NCBI GenBank assembly: GCA_033762195.1
Contig: JANRLV010000153.1
Coordinates: 1-14,733 of the forward strand
Length of the DNA stretch: 14,733 nucleotides
Reading direction: 5' to 3'
DNA from: SpSt-398 sp033762195
GTDB taxonomy: Bacteria; Bacteroidota; Bacteroidia; Chitinophagales; Chitinophagaceae
This document shows positions 1 through 7,792 of this stretch, in pieces; position 1 is the first letter of the stretch; each line of letters begins with the position of its first letter. Below the pieces are notes generated by a model, which had not been told where the DNA came from, ran no database searches, and saw only the letters and a program-made list of their open reading frames with translations. The position numbers were made by a program, and so were the translations under genes.

Positions 1-1
1 A

Positions 2-48
2 GTCGCCAGAGGCGACAAGACAATCGTGCGAGACCAGAGGTCTCGCAC
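2..48. repeat. Two adjacent hairpins with identical CC-AGA-GG tips
   Basis: Two perfect inverted repeats lie 9 nt apart. The first pairs GTCGCC (2-7) with GGCGAC (11-16); the second pairs GTGCGAGACC (26-35) with GGTCTCGCAC (39-48). Both have the three-base loop AGA and share the core CCAGAGG. The same tip on stems of different sequence suggests one repeat family rather than chance. Neither is followed by a T-run, so they do not look like intrinsic terminators. The array may continue left of the window. Confidence 0.6.
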
Positions 49-56
49 AGCAAGCC

Positions 57-119
57 TCCGACTTCCGTCATCCGTCCTCCGTCATCTATCCTCCGTCATC
101 TGTCATCTGTCCTCCGTCC
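57..119. repeat. Degenerate heptamer tandem repeat (TCCGTCA/C)
   Basis: Nine 7-base units run in perfect register, with consensus TCYGTCM (TCCGTCA, TCCGTCC, TCTGTCA and similar; the first unit is TCCGACT). One further TCCGTCC follows out of register at 132-138. The array lies between the hairpins at 2-48 and the pyrF start, so it occupies the pyrF upstream region. It is strongly pyrimidine-rich on the + strand. No open reading frame uses it; function unknown. Confidence 0.7.
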
Positions 120-150
120 CCCAACCTCCCCTCCGTCCCCCCACATTCCG

Positions 151-158
151 TATCTTCG
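151..158 (+). promoter_or_regulatory. Probable -7 box of pyrF (TATCTTCG)
   Basis: This matches the Bacteroidota -7 consensus TAnnTTTG at all but one position (C for T). It ends only 4 nt before the ATG at 163, so the transcript would be leaderless or nearly so. I see no convincing -33 TTTG at the usual spacing, because that position falls in the C-rich repeat tract. Moderate support, mainly from the same pattern at other genes in the window. Confidence 0.4.
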
Positions 159-162
159 CCGC

Positions 163-990
163 ATGACCCGCCAGGAACTCACGAAGCATATTTTCCAGAA
201 AGGTTCTTACCTCTGTGTCGGACTGGACACCGACTCCAAAAAGATACCGGTTGTTTTGCAATCAAACCCCGATAAAGTCTTTGCCTTCAACAAAGCGATC
301 ATCGATGCCACCCGTGATCTTTGTGTCAGTTACAAGATCAATACGGCTTTTTATGAAGCCCTGGGCGCAAAAGGGTGGGATATCATGGAAAGAACCGTTG
401 CCTATATTGGTACTGACCATTTCTTGATCGCCGATGCTAAACGTGGCGATATTGGCAACACCTCGGACCAATATGCCCGGGCCTTTTTTGAAACCATTCC
501 CTTTGATGCTATTACGGTAGCCCCTTATATGGGCGAAGACAGTGTCAAACCTTTTCTTCAATACAAGGGCAAATGGGCGATCGTATTGGGGTTGACCTCC
601 AATGCAGGCGCCCGGGATTTTGAACTCCAACCAAGTGGGGAGGAACTCCTGTATGAAAAAGTACTCAGTAGCGTTTCCGAATGGGGGACTCCCGATAACC
701 TGATGTTTGTCGTCGGAGCTACCCAGGCCGATGAATTTATCAATATCCGCAAAAGGACACCACATCACTTTTATCTGGTCCCGGGAGTGGGATTTCAAGG
801 TGGTAGCCTGAAGGAGATATCGGAAAAAGCCATGATCGGGGATGGCGGCATATTAGTAAATGTCAGCCGTGCCATACTTTATGCCTCCGAAAAGGAAGAT
901 TTTGCCACCGAAGCCCGCGCCATCGCTCAACAATATCAACAGGAGATGGCCAGCTATCTGAGAAACCTACCTAAAGCCACTGCATTATAA
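163..990 (+). CDS. pyrF: Orotidine 5'-phosphate decarboxylase (type 2 PyrF)
   Basis: The 275-aa product should decarboxylate orotidine 5'-phosphate to UMP, the last step of de novo pyrimidine synthesis, in the cytosol. The N-terminal CVGLDTD segment is the first conserved substrate-binding strand. The catalytic signature ADAKRGDIGNTS (about residues 90-101) contains the Asp/Lys/Asp residues of the OMP decarboxylase active site. A phosphate-binding loop appears near VPGVGFQGG (about 208-216) and DGGILVNVSRAI lies at about 227-238. The length of about 275 aa fits the longer type-2 subfamily rather than the roughly 230-245-aa E. coli type. The ATG at 163 is the first in frame and sits just after a -7-like box. 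The gene is monocistronic: the next gene starts 89 nt downstream behind its own promoter and a hairpin. Identification is secure; the regulatory role of the upstream repeats is unknown. Confidence 0.95.
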   Translation: MTRQELTKHIFQKGSYLCVGLDTDSKKIPVVLQSNPDKVFAFNKAIIDATRDLCVSYKINTAFYEALGAKGWDIMERTVAYIGTDHFLIADAKRGDIGNTSDQYARAFFETIPFDAITVAPYMGEDSVKPFLQYKGKWAIVLGLTSNAGARDFELQPSGEELLYEKVLSSVSEWGTPDNLMFVVGATQADEFINIRKRTPHHFYLVPGVGFQGGSLKEISEKAMIGDGGILVNVSRAILYASEKEDFATEARAIAQQYQQEMASYLRNLPKATAL

Positions 991-1012
991 ATTCAAGACC
1001 ATAGGCGAACAG

Positions 1013-1047
1013 CTAAGAGCTAATAGCTGTTAGCCATTAGCTTTTAG
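1013..1047. repeat. 35-nt near-perfect palindrome between pyrF and the acyl-CoA dehydrogenase gene
   Basis: Bases 1013-1024 (CTAAGAGCTAAT) pair with 1036-1047 (ATTAGCTTTTAG) with one G-T pair. After one A-C mismatch the stem continues GCT (1026-1028) with AGC (1032-1034) around a GTT loop. All pairs lie on one axis centred at 1030. GCTAA/TTAGC is repeated within it, giving a self-similar texture. It starts 22 nt after the pyrF stop and ends 4 nt before the next -7 box. It could be a weak terminator, an operator or a dispersed palindrome; the lack of a long T-run argues against a classic terminator. Confidence 0.6.
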
Positions 1048-1051
1048 TACC

Positions 1052-1059
1052 TAAATTTG
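1052..1059 (+). promoter_or_regulatory. -7 box (TAAATTTG) of the acyl-CoA dehydrogenase operon
   Basis: A perfect TAnnTTTG match placed 20 nt before the ATG at 1080. No clean -33 TTTG is visible; the expected position lies inside the palindrome at 1013-1047. This probably drives the three-gene run that follows. Confidence 0.55.
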
Positions 1060-1079
1060 CACTATAAAACCCCTCACAC

Positions 1080-2264
1080 ATGGCTGCCCGTACAGACCTT
1101 TTTCAAAGCCCGGATTATTTTCAAATTGACGAATTACTGACGGAAGAGCACAAGCTCATCCGTGAATCGGTTAGGAATTATGTAAAAAAAGAGATCTCGC
1201 CGATCATTGAGGATTATGCCCAGCGCGCCGAATTTCCCCAATTCATCGTTAAACAAATGGGTGATCTGGGATGCTTTGGGCCTACTGTTCCGGTTGAATA
1301 CGGTGGAGGAGGATTGGACTATATCAGTTATGGATTGATGATGCAGGAACTCGAAAGAGGGGATAGTGGCGTAAGGTCTACTGCTTCTGTGCAAGGTTCC
1401 CTGGTCATGTTTCCAATCCATGCATACGGCAGTGAAGCCCAACGAAGAAAATACCTGCCCAAACTCGCTTCGGGTGAATGGCTGGGTTGTTTTGGTTTGA
1501 CCGAGCCCAATCATGGTAGCGATCCCAGTAGCATGTTGACCAATATCCGTGATGCTGGCGACCATGTCATCCTTAACGGGGCAAAGATGTGGATCAGCAA
1601 TGCACCTTTTGCACAGATTGCGGTAGTATGGGCAAAGGATGAAGAAGGTATCATTCGCGGACTGATCGTAGAAAGAGGAATGGAAGGTTTTTCTACGCCT
1701 ACTACCCATGGCAAATGGAGTCTGCGCGCCTCTGCAACCGGCGAATTGGTTTTTGATAATGTAAAAGTGCCCAAGGAAAGTATCTTTCCGAATGTACAGG
1801 GATTAAAAGGCCCCCTCGGATGTTTGACCAAGGCCCGTTTTGGCATCGCCTGGGGAACGATCGGTGCCGCGATGGACTGTTATGATACAGCCCTGCGGTA
1901 TGCCAAAGAGCGTGTGCAATTTGGTAAGCCCATTGCCGGATTCCAGTTGCAGCAAAAAAAGCTGGCAGAGATGGTCACCGAGATCACCAAAGCACAGTTG
2001 CTCAACTGGCGGGTAGCCGTACTCATGAGCGAAGGTCGCGCCACCCCTCAGCAGGTATCCATGGCCAAACGCACCGGTTGCGAAGTGGCCCAGCAGGTGT
2101 GTCGTGATGCCCGGCAGATCTTGGGGGGCATGGGGATTACCGGCGAATACAGCATCATGCGCCACATGATGAATATCGAAAGTGTGATCACTTACGAAGG
2201 CACCCATGATATACACCTGCTCATCACAGGAATGGATATCACAGGAATCAATGCCTTCAAATAA
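1080..2264 (+). CDS. gcdH: Acyl-CoA dehydrogenase, glutaryl-CoA dehydrogenase type
   Basis: A 394-aa flavoprotein of the acyl-CoA dehydrogenase fold, predicted to oxidise and decarboxylate glutaryl-CoA to crotonyl-CoA in lysine/tryptophan/glutarate catabolism, passing electrons to ETF. GCFGLTEPNHGSDPSS is the FAD/substrate-binding signature. The stretch from GVRST through the YGSE segment and LRASATGELVF matches the glutaryl-CoA dehydrogenase branch as I remember the human enzyme. The catalytic base is the Glu in TYEGTHDIH (about residue 373), placed as in glutaryl-CoA dehydrogenases. GVRST contains the Arg expected to hold the distal carboxylate. The C-terminus (TGINAF) also fits. No ETF or lysine-degradation genes lie nearby, so the substrate is inferred from similarity alone; a non-decarboxylating relative is possible. 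aroK begins 15 nt after the stop, which suggests cotranscription. Confidence 0.88.
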   Translation: MAARTDLFQSPDYFQIDELLTEEHKLIRESVRNYVKKEISPIIEDYAQRAEFPQFIVKQMGDLGCFGPTVPVEYGGGGLDYISYGLMMQELERGDSGVRSTASVQGSLVMFPIHAYGSEAQRRKYLPKLASGEWLGCFGLTEPNHGSDPSSMLTNIRDAGDHVILNGAKMWISNAPFAQIAVVWAKDEEGIIRGLIVERGMEGFSTPTTHGKWSLRASATGELVFDNVKVPKESIFPNVQGLKGPLGCLTKARFGIAWGTIGAAMDCYDTALRYAKERVQFGKPIAGFQLQQKKLAEMVTEITKAQLLNWRVAVLMSEGRATPQQVSMAKRTGCEVAQQVCRDARQILGGMGITGEYSIMRHMMNIESVITYEGTHDIHLLITGMDITGINAFK

Positions 2265-2278
2265 ATGGAAATGACAAC

Positions 2279-2788
2279 ATGAAAATATTTCTCATCGGAT
2301 TCATGGGCTCGGGGAAAACCCACACCGGCCGGCTGATCAGCCAGAAACTCGGGCTCCCTTTTTTTGATCTCGATGAGCAAGTGGTCAATCACCAGGAAAG
2401 ATCCATCAACGAAATATTTGAAAAAGAAGGGGAGGAATTTTTTCGGCAAACAGAAAAGGAAGTATTGCATATTCTGACCGAAAGCCATGATTCATTTGTC
2501 ATGGCCACCGGTGGAGGTGCCCCCTGTTATTATAACAATATTGGGTATATGAAGGAGGCAGGTCTCACAGTTTGGATCAATACCCCGACAGATATCCTCT
2601 TTCAACGGTTAGTGAAAGAAAAAGAAGAGCGTCCTCTGCTCCGCGAACTGTCCGATGATCAGTTACGTTCCTTTATCCAGAAAAAGATCGGCGACCGGCG
2701 GATCTACTACGAACAAGCCGATGTGATCATTCAGGAAGAGGAAGGGGACCGCCTGGACCTGATCCTGCAAAAAATATTACATGCATAA
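2279..2788 (+). CDS. aroK: Shikimate kinase
   Basis: The 169-aa protein should phosphorylate shikimate to shikimate 3-phosphate with ATP in the chorismate pathway. The P-loop GFMGSGKT lies at about residues 8-15 and the DLDE shikimate-binding Asp motif at about 32-35. The FFRQTE segment (about 59-64) carries the conserved substrate Arg. ATGGGAPC (about 78-85) is the GGG substrate loop, and the ERPLL lid region (about 117-121) carries the ATP-site Arg. Length is normal for single-domain bacterial shikimate kinases. It starts 14 nt after the upstream stop and overlaps the next gene by 8 bp (ATGCATAA), so it is probably translated from a polycistronic mRNA. No other aro genes are present. The alternative, gluconate kinase, is unlikely given the GGG loop and Asp motif. 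Confidence 0.95.
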   Translation: MKIFLIGFMGSGKTHTGRLISQKLGLPFFDLDEQVVNHQERSINEIFEKEGEEFFRQTEKEVLHILTESHDSFVMATGGGAPCYYNNIGYMKEAGLTVWINTPTDILFQRLVKEKEERPLLRELSDDQLRSFIQKKIGDRRIYYEQADVIIQEEEGDRLDLILQKILHA

Positions 2789-3179
2789 ACGCTACATCAG
2801 TATGGGAGCCGCCCTCGCAGGGCTGGCTGTTGCCCTGGGTGCATTTGGGGCGCATGGATTGAAAAAACTGGTTCCCCCTGAAACGGTTGATACATTCCTG
2901 ACGGGGGTGCAATACCAAATGATCCATGCACTGGCCCTGCTGCTTACCGGTATCTTGGCAGAAAAATTCTCCTCTAAGTTCCTGTCATTTGCTGCTGTCT
3001 GTTTTGGATGGGGAATTTTGCTTTTCTCAGGTTCACTCTATCTGTTAACCTATCTCAAAGCTACCTCTACAATTGGATTGGGGGGCTGGGGGCTGATTAC
3101 TCCATTTGGAGGAGTGGCCTTTATCCTGGGATGGGTGTTTGTCGTGTGGGCTGTTGTGAGAGGACCCTATAGAGGATAG
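2781..3179 (+). CDS. DUF423 family small inner-membrane protein
   Basis: A 132-aa hydrophobic protein with four likely transmembrane helices (about residues 7-26, 44-62, 68-90 and 100-126). The N-terminal pattern GAALAGLAVALGAFGAHGLK and the GVQYQMIHALALL segment are typical of the DUF423 (YgdD-like) family, whose biochemical role is unknown. Its ATG overlaps the end of aroK by 8 bp, pointing to translational coupling. Its final 13 bp overlap the 3' end of the convergent histidine kinase gene. Family assignment is firm; function is not known and I do not assign one. Confidence 0.88.
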   Translation: MHKRYISMGAALAGLAVALGAFGAHGLKKLVPPETVDTFLTGVQYQMIHALALLLTGILAEKFSSKFLSFAAVCFGWGILLFSGSLYLLTYLKATSTIGLGGWGLITPFGGVAFILGWVFVVWAVVRGPYRG

Positions 3180-5083
3180 ACCAGGCTGGTGACCGTTCCA
3201 TTCCGGTTCTCAATAAAAAAGGCCCCGCCGATCTTCGTCATTCGCTGAGAGATATTTTTTAACCCATTGCCAAATTCGCGCAATTTGGCCAAATCAATTC
3301 CGGTGCCATTATCGGTGATGGTGATGATCAGGTCGCTATTGATGCGTATATCGATCTCCACCTGGGAGGCTTGCGCATGTTTGAGTACATTGTTCAAACT
3401 TTCCTTTACACAAAGAAATATATTTCTCCTTTTGTCTCCGGTCAATTGGCGTTCAGGGATCTGAGGTGGAGTATTCACTTTGCATTGTACCGGTGTCCCT
3501 TCAAAATATTCAATGCTATAAGCCCGGATATAGGAAATGAGATTATCCAGCGTATCGTTGCCGCTATTCATACTCCAGATGATGGCATTCATCTTGTTGA
3601 GCACATCATTGGCTGATTGAGAGATCTTTTCCAATTCTACCGGCACTTCCTGTTTCATTTTATTCTTGGCGATCTCGCTCATCAGGCGGATGGTGGTCAT
3701 ACCTGAACCCAATTCATCATGCATATCAGCCGAAATACGCTCGCGTTCTTCCTGATGGGCGGCCATCACCGCCATTTGTTTCTCCAGTTCCTTTCGCTCA
3801 TTCTCTATTTTCAATCGTTCCCGTTCCCGGGTTTGCAGGATGATCTGTTTCCGGTTCTTATAAGTAAGACCAACCAGGAAAAAGATCAATTCAATAAACA
3901 GACCTACTTCATAATAAAAGAGCGAGTTGTAAAAAATGCTGTTATTGGACCGCAGGGCCGGGATGAGGATCAATAATTGGGAAAATACAGAGAAAACGAT
4001 CAGTAGCAGGTTACCCCAAAAGAGGAAACGTAACAACTGGTCATTCCAGTGGCGGGCACTATACACCATAAAGATGATGGCCAACAGGATGAGAAAGAAT
4101 TTGGTGCCGTTTTCTACCAGGTTTACCGGCAGATAGGCGGATGTCCCGTAATAAAGGACAGTATAGGCCAGGATCGCCATCAATACCCAAAGAATACCAA
4201 ATCGATATAAACGGTGCAGAAAGGGATGGGCCTTTTTAGTGTCTAAAAAATACATCATGAATGCCAGGTAGCAACAGTGACCAATGGCCTGCAACACAAA
4301 ATCGAGGAAGGTTTCAAACAGATAACTGGTAGGATTGATCTGAAAATTGAACATGGACTTGGTAAAAAGCATGGCCCCAAGAAAGAAAGCATATCCGGCA
4401 TAGAACAGAAATTCCCGGGTGGCCCCCATGGCATAAGTGGCCAGCGAAAAGAGGATCATCATCAATAATAATCCACTAAAGACATAGGTGACCATGTCAA
4501 TGTCCCGATACTTATTCAGGAACTGAATCATGTATGGTACGTAAAAACTATCCCGGATCAGGCGGGGAGAGACGACCGTATTGTAGGTTTTTTCATTCGT
4601 TAACACGGCCAATACTTCACTCGTATCGCGGCCGGCAACGGAGAGGTACCGGAATCCGATGCTATCGGGATGATCCGGCAGGATACGGGGATAGGCAATG
4701 GCTTTTTCACCTGATCGTTTATACAGGATAATGTCTTTGTAATAGAATCCCGGGAAAAAATAGAATCCTCTTGCTGTATCACTTGTATTGACCAGCAGGA
4801 AACGAACCAACACTTTTTTGGGGTTATCCGCTGGAGTGATCTTGAAATTGTGTGAACTCAGTTGTTGCCATTTAACGGAAGGCCACTGGTCAATCGTGAA
4901 GTTTGATGGAACCAGTGCAAATTGACATGAACTGAGGATGCGGGAGCCAAATCGGATCGTGTCAACGTCCACGACAGGGCGTTCCTGTGCCAGGGACCTT
5001 AGCGGAAGGGCCAGCGTCATGACCAGGGCCAATGACAAGCAATAGCTACGGCACAAAGCCAATTTTGGGTTAGAAAGCCTCAT
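3167..5083 (-). CDS. 7TMR-DISM sensor histidine kinase (HisKA_3/HATPase_c)
   Basis: Membrane sensor kinase of 638 aa from the chosen start. A signal peptide (about residues 1-33) leads to a periplasmic beta-rich domain (about 35-185, 7TMR-DISMED2-like) and then about seven transmembrane helices (about 195-410). A charged coiled coil (about 412-445) precedes the dimerisation/phosphoacceptor region EERERISADMHDELGSG, with His455 as likely phosphorylation site. The ATPase domain has ESLNNVLKHA (N box, about 561-570), TDNGTG (about 590-595) and GNGLKNI. This is the HisKA_3 class, which normally partners NarL/LuxR-type regulators, but no response regulator gene lies in this window. The in-frame ATG at 5173 would lie upstream of the -7 box at 5101-5108, whereas 5083 yields a clean signal peptide, so I chose 5083. 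The ligand is unknown. The 3' end overlaps the DUF423 gene by 13 bp. Confidence 0.9.
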   Translation of the reverse strand: MRLSNPKLALCRSYCLSLALVMTLALPLRSLAQERPVVDVDTIRFGSRILSSCQFALVPSNFTIDQWPSVKWQQLSSHNFKITPADNPKKVLVRFLLVNTSDTARGFYFFPGFYYKDIILYKRSGEKAIAYPRILPDHPDSIGFRYLSVAGRDTSEVLAVLTNEKTYNTVVSPRLIRDSFYVPYMIQFLNKYRDIDMVTYVFSGLLLMMILFSLATYAMGATREFLFYAGYAFFLGAMLFTKSMFNFQINPTSYLFETFLDFVLQAIGHCCYLAFMMYFLDTKKAHPFLHRLYRFGILWVLMAILAYTVLYYGTSAYLPVNLVENGTKFFLILLAIIFMVYSARHWNDQLLRFLFWGNLLLIVFSVFSQLLILIPALRSNNSIFYNSLFYYEVGLFIELIFFLVGLTYKNRKQIILQTRERERLKIENERKELEKQMAVMAAHQEERERISADMHDELGSGMTTIRLMSEIAKNKMKQEVPVELEKISQSANDVLNKMNAIIWSMNSGNDTLDNLISYIRAYSIEYFEGTPVQCKVNTPPQIPERQLTGDKRRNIFLCVKESLNNVLKHAQASQVEIDIRINSDLIITITDNGTGIDLAKLREFGNGLKNISQRMTKIGGAFFIENRNGTVTSLVYPL

Positions 5084-5100
5084 GGATGGACGGTACACGA

Positions 5101-5108
5101 CAAAAATA
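5101..5108 (-). promoter_or_regulatory. -7 box (TATTTTTG) of the histidine kinase gene
   Basis: On the minus strand this reads TATTTTTG, a perfect TAnnTTTG match, 17 nt before the ATG at 5083. It supports the shorter start for the kinase. No clear -33 element is seen. It shares the 111-bp divergent intergenic region with the ftsK promoter, so one bound protein could influence both genes. Confidence 0.5.
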
Positions 5109-5182
5109 CAGTTCCCCTTTGGGAAATAAGTGGCAGGGCAATAACACTTTCGTGGTATTTTCGGACAAAACAAGGTAAACTT

Positions 5183-5190
5183 TATCTTTG
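5183..5190 (+). promoter_or_regulatory. -7 box (TATCTTTG) of ftsK
   Basis: A perfect TAnnTTTG match ending 4 nt before the ftsK ATG. A weak -33-like TTCG lies at 5160-5163 with a 19-nt spacer. Initiation 5-8 nt past the box would begin at or next to the ATG, implying a leaderless or nearly leaderless mRNA. Confidence 0.55.
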
Positions 5191-5194
5191 CCCT

Positions 5195-7714
5195 ATGGCG
5201 AACAAGCTGAAGAAAAAAACGGTGTCAAAGGCTGAGGGGGTACCCCTGAAGACAGAGAAGGAGGCAAAACTGGATCTCCGGCAGATCGCCCGTGACGAAA
5301 GAACCTGGAAGATCGTGGGGGCGGTGTCCTTATTGGTCTCGCTGCTGCTTTTCACTTCTTTTATGTCCTATTTCTTTACCTGGAAAGAAGATCAGGATAA
5401 AGTGCTTCAGGGCGCGTCGATCTTATTTGAAGATAATATCACTGTTTCCAATCTTTTGGGCAGGTTGGGCGCGCTTACTGCTCATTTCTTCATATTTAAA
5501 GGATTTGGCGTTGCCTCTCTTCTCATATGTACTTTTTTCTTTATTCTGGGCGTAAACCTGCTTTTTGAAAGAAAGGTATGGTCGCTCTGGCGCAACCTTC
5601 GGTATGTCACTATCGGTATGCTGGTCTTATCTGTTTCGCTGGCCTTTGTAACAGCAGGAACCGATTTCCCCTTTGGTGGAGGCACCGGCCGCATGATCAG
5701 CAACTGGCTCATCAACCTGATGGGGATGTTTGGAACAGGATTATTACTCCTCGTAATTGCCCTGGCCTATATCATCTGGCAGTTTAATCCCAAATTCAAT
5801 CTACCGGAAAAGAGAAAACTTGAACCGGCACCAGTTGGGGAAGAGGAAACAGTGACTACAGAGGCGGAGCCTTTGATCACCGGCGGGGGCAAAACCATCA
5901 ATGACCTGTATGCGGAAAATAATACCAAAGGCAATCGCCTGAAAAAAGGAAGCCCGGTTGTTATCCCCCCTGTCATCGAAGAACAGGAGCCTGTTTTCTC
6001 CATCATTGAAAAAGAGGAAGAGCCAGCCCCGATAGAGGAACCGGTAGTGGAACCCGAATTACCTACGGCTATCGAACTGCCGGTAGAACCGGAGCCCCTT
6101 CCCAAAAAGATCATACCTCCCGTGGAGATCAGTGACCTGGAGTTGGAGATCAAATCCACGCCTGAAACACATCAGGAGGAGACAGAAAAGACCTACGAAA
6201 ATCTGCCTCCATATGAACCCACGCTGGACCTGCGTGATTATAAATACCCCAAGATCGATCTGTTGGAGAACTATGCCAGTGAAAAGATCGTGCAGGATAC
6301 ATCTGAATTGGAGACCCACAAGAACCAGATCATCAATACCCTGAAGAACTATGATATCCATATTCAAAAGATCAGTGCTACCGTAGGTCCTACGGTCACT
6401 TTATATGAGATCGTTCCCGCCGCAGGGGTGCGTATTTCCCGGATTAAAAACCTGGAAGATGATATCGCGCTTAGCCTTGCCGCCCTCGGCATTCGGATCA
6501 TTGCCCCTATACCCGGTAAAGGAACCATTGGTATCGAGGTTCCCAATATCAAGAAAAGCGTGGTGAGCATGCGTACCCTGCTCTCCTCCGAAAAATTTCA
6601 GCATAATACCTATAGCCTTCCCATTGCGTTGGGTAAAAAGATCGATAACGAGAACTACATTGTTGACCTAACCTCCATGCCTCACTTGCTGATGGCGGGT
6701 GCGACTGGACAGGGTAAATCGGTGGGGTTAAATGCGATTCTTGTTTCCCTTTTATATAAGAAACATCCTTCGCAATTAAAGCTGATCCTGATCGATCCAA
6801 AGAAAGTGGAATTGAGTTTGTACCGACTGATCGAAAAACATTTTCTGGCAAAACTTCCCGGAGATGATGAAGCGATCATTACCGATACCAAGAAAGTGGT
6901 ACATACACTTAATGCCCTTTGTATTGAAATGGATAACCGGTATGACCTGCTTAAAGAGGCCGGCGCCCGGAATATCAAGGAGTACAATGAAAAGTTTGTC
7001 AAACGAAAACTAAATCCCCAAAAAGGTCACCAATACCTGCCCTTTATTGTGCTGGTGATCGATGAATTTGCCGATCTGATCATGACAGCCGGAAAAGAGA
7101 TCGAGATGCCCATTGCCCGATTGGCGCAATTGGCACGTGCGGTCGGCATCCACCTGATCATCGCCACCCAACGCCCATCCGTCAATATCATTACCGGGAC
7201 CATCAAGGCCAACTTCCCATCCCGGGTGGCCTTTAAGGTTTCTTCCAAGATCGACTCCCGGACCATTCTGGATGCGGGTGGAGCCGAACAACTGATCGGG
7301 AAAGGGGATATGCTGATCTCCCATCATGGAGAACTGATCCGTCTTCAATGTGCCTTTGTCGATACACCCGAGGTGGAAAGGGTAGTAGAGCATGTGGGTG
7401 AACAACGCGGATACCCCCAGGCCTTTCTCCTGCCGGAATACATTGATGAAAAAGACCTGGAGGGCCGGGATTTTGATATGAATGAACGGGATTCCCTGTT
7501 TGAAGATGCTGCCCGGGTCATCGTACAGAACCAGATCGGCTCTACCTCCCTGCTCCAACGCCGGATGAAACTGGGGTATAACCGGGCCGGCCGGCTTATG
7601 GACCAGCTTGAATCCGCCGGTGTGGTCGGTCCCAGCCAGGGCAGCAAAGCCAGGGAAGTACTCATTAAGACCGAAGCCGACCTCGATCAGCACCTTTCCA
7701 ACCTCAGTTTGTAG
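5195..7714 (+). CDS. ftsK: FtsK/SpoIIIE-type DNA translocase
   Basis: The 839-aa septal DNA pump should anchor at the division site and move chromosome-terminus DNA into daughter cells, acting with XerC/D at dif. The N-terminus has four transmembrane helices (about 38-62, 95-124, 135-155, 168-194). A Pro/Glu-rich linker (about 205-335) follows. The alpha/beta motor carries the Walker A motif GATGQGKS (residues 502-509) and Walker B LVIDEFADL (about 620-628), with TQRPSVNIITG as a further conserved motor motif. The C-terminal winged-helix gamma domain (about 765-825; QIGSTSLLQRRMKLGYNRA) should read polar DNA guide sequences. Length is typical of non-proteobacterial FtsK with short linkers. 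The gene starts right after its -7 box. lolA follows 78 nt downstream behind its own box. Identification is secure. Confidence 0.97.
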   Translation: MANKLKKKTVSKAEGVPLKTEKEAKLDLRQIARDERTWKIVGAVSLLVSLLLFTSFMSYFFTWKEDQDKVLQGASILFEDNITVSNLLGRLGALTAHFFIFKGFGVASLLICTFFFILGVNLLFERKVWSLWRNLRYVTIGMLVLSVSLAFVTAGTDFPFGGGTGRMISNWLINLMGMFGTGLLLLVIALAYIIWQFNPKFNLPEKRKLEPAPVGEEETVTTEAEPLITGGGKTINDLYAENNTKGNRLKKGSPVVIPPVIEEQEPVFSIIEKEEEPAPIEEPVVEPELPTAIELPVEPEPLPKKIIPPVEISDLELEIKSTPETHQEETEKTYENLPPYEPTLDLRDYKYPKIDLLENYASEKIVQDTSELETHKNQIINTLKNYDIHIQKISATVGPTVTLYEIVPAAGVRISRIKNLEDDIALSLAALGIRIIAPIPGKGTIGIEVPNIKKSVVSMRTLLSSEKFQHNTYSLPIALGKKIDNENYIVDLTSMPHLLMAGATGQGKSVGLNAILVSLLYKKHPSQLKLILIDPKKVELSLYRLIEKHFLAKLPGDDEAIITDTKKVVHTLNALCIEMDNRYDLLKEAGARNIKEYNEKFVKRKLNPQKGHQYLPFIVLVIDEFADLIMTAGKEIEMPIARLAQLARAVGIHLIIATQRPSVNIITGTIKANFPSRVAFKVSSKIDSRTILDAGGAEQLIGKGDMLISHHGELIRLQCAFVDTPEVERVVEHVGEQRGYPQAFLLPEYIDEKDLEGRDFDMNERDSLFEDAARVIVQNQIGSTSLLQRRMKLGYNRAGRLMDQLESAGVVGPSQGSKAREVLIKTEADLDQHLSNLSL

Positions 7715-7764
7715 ATGATATACAACCTATTGGCCCTGGTCTCCGTCATATAGGCGTATTTGCG

Positions 7765-7772
7765 TATCTTTG
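7765..7772 (+). promoter_or_regulatory. -7 box (TATCTTTG) of lolA
   Basis: A perfect TAnnTTTG match 20 nt before the ATG at 7793. It lies inside the extension that a TTG start at 7760 would add, which argues against that longer reading frame. No -33 element is evident. Confidence 0.5.
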
Positions 7773-7792
7773 CGGACTTAAAATTTGGATTA

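Noticed and set aside
57..140. CRISPR-like repeats before pyrF
   Set aside because: Contiguous 7-mers without spacers; not a CRISPR array, and no cas genes are present.
262..798. Long antisense ORFs opposite pyrF and other genes
   Set aside because: They lie wholly antisense to well-identified genes and show no recognisable protein features.
5084..5173. 30-residue N-terminal extension of the histidine kinase
   Set aside because: It contains the -7 box at 5101-5108, has no domain character and would bury the signal peptide.
7760..7792. TTG start adding 11 residues to LolA
   Set aside because: It overlaps the TATCTTTG promoter box and would precede a complete signal peptide starting at ATG 7793.
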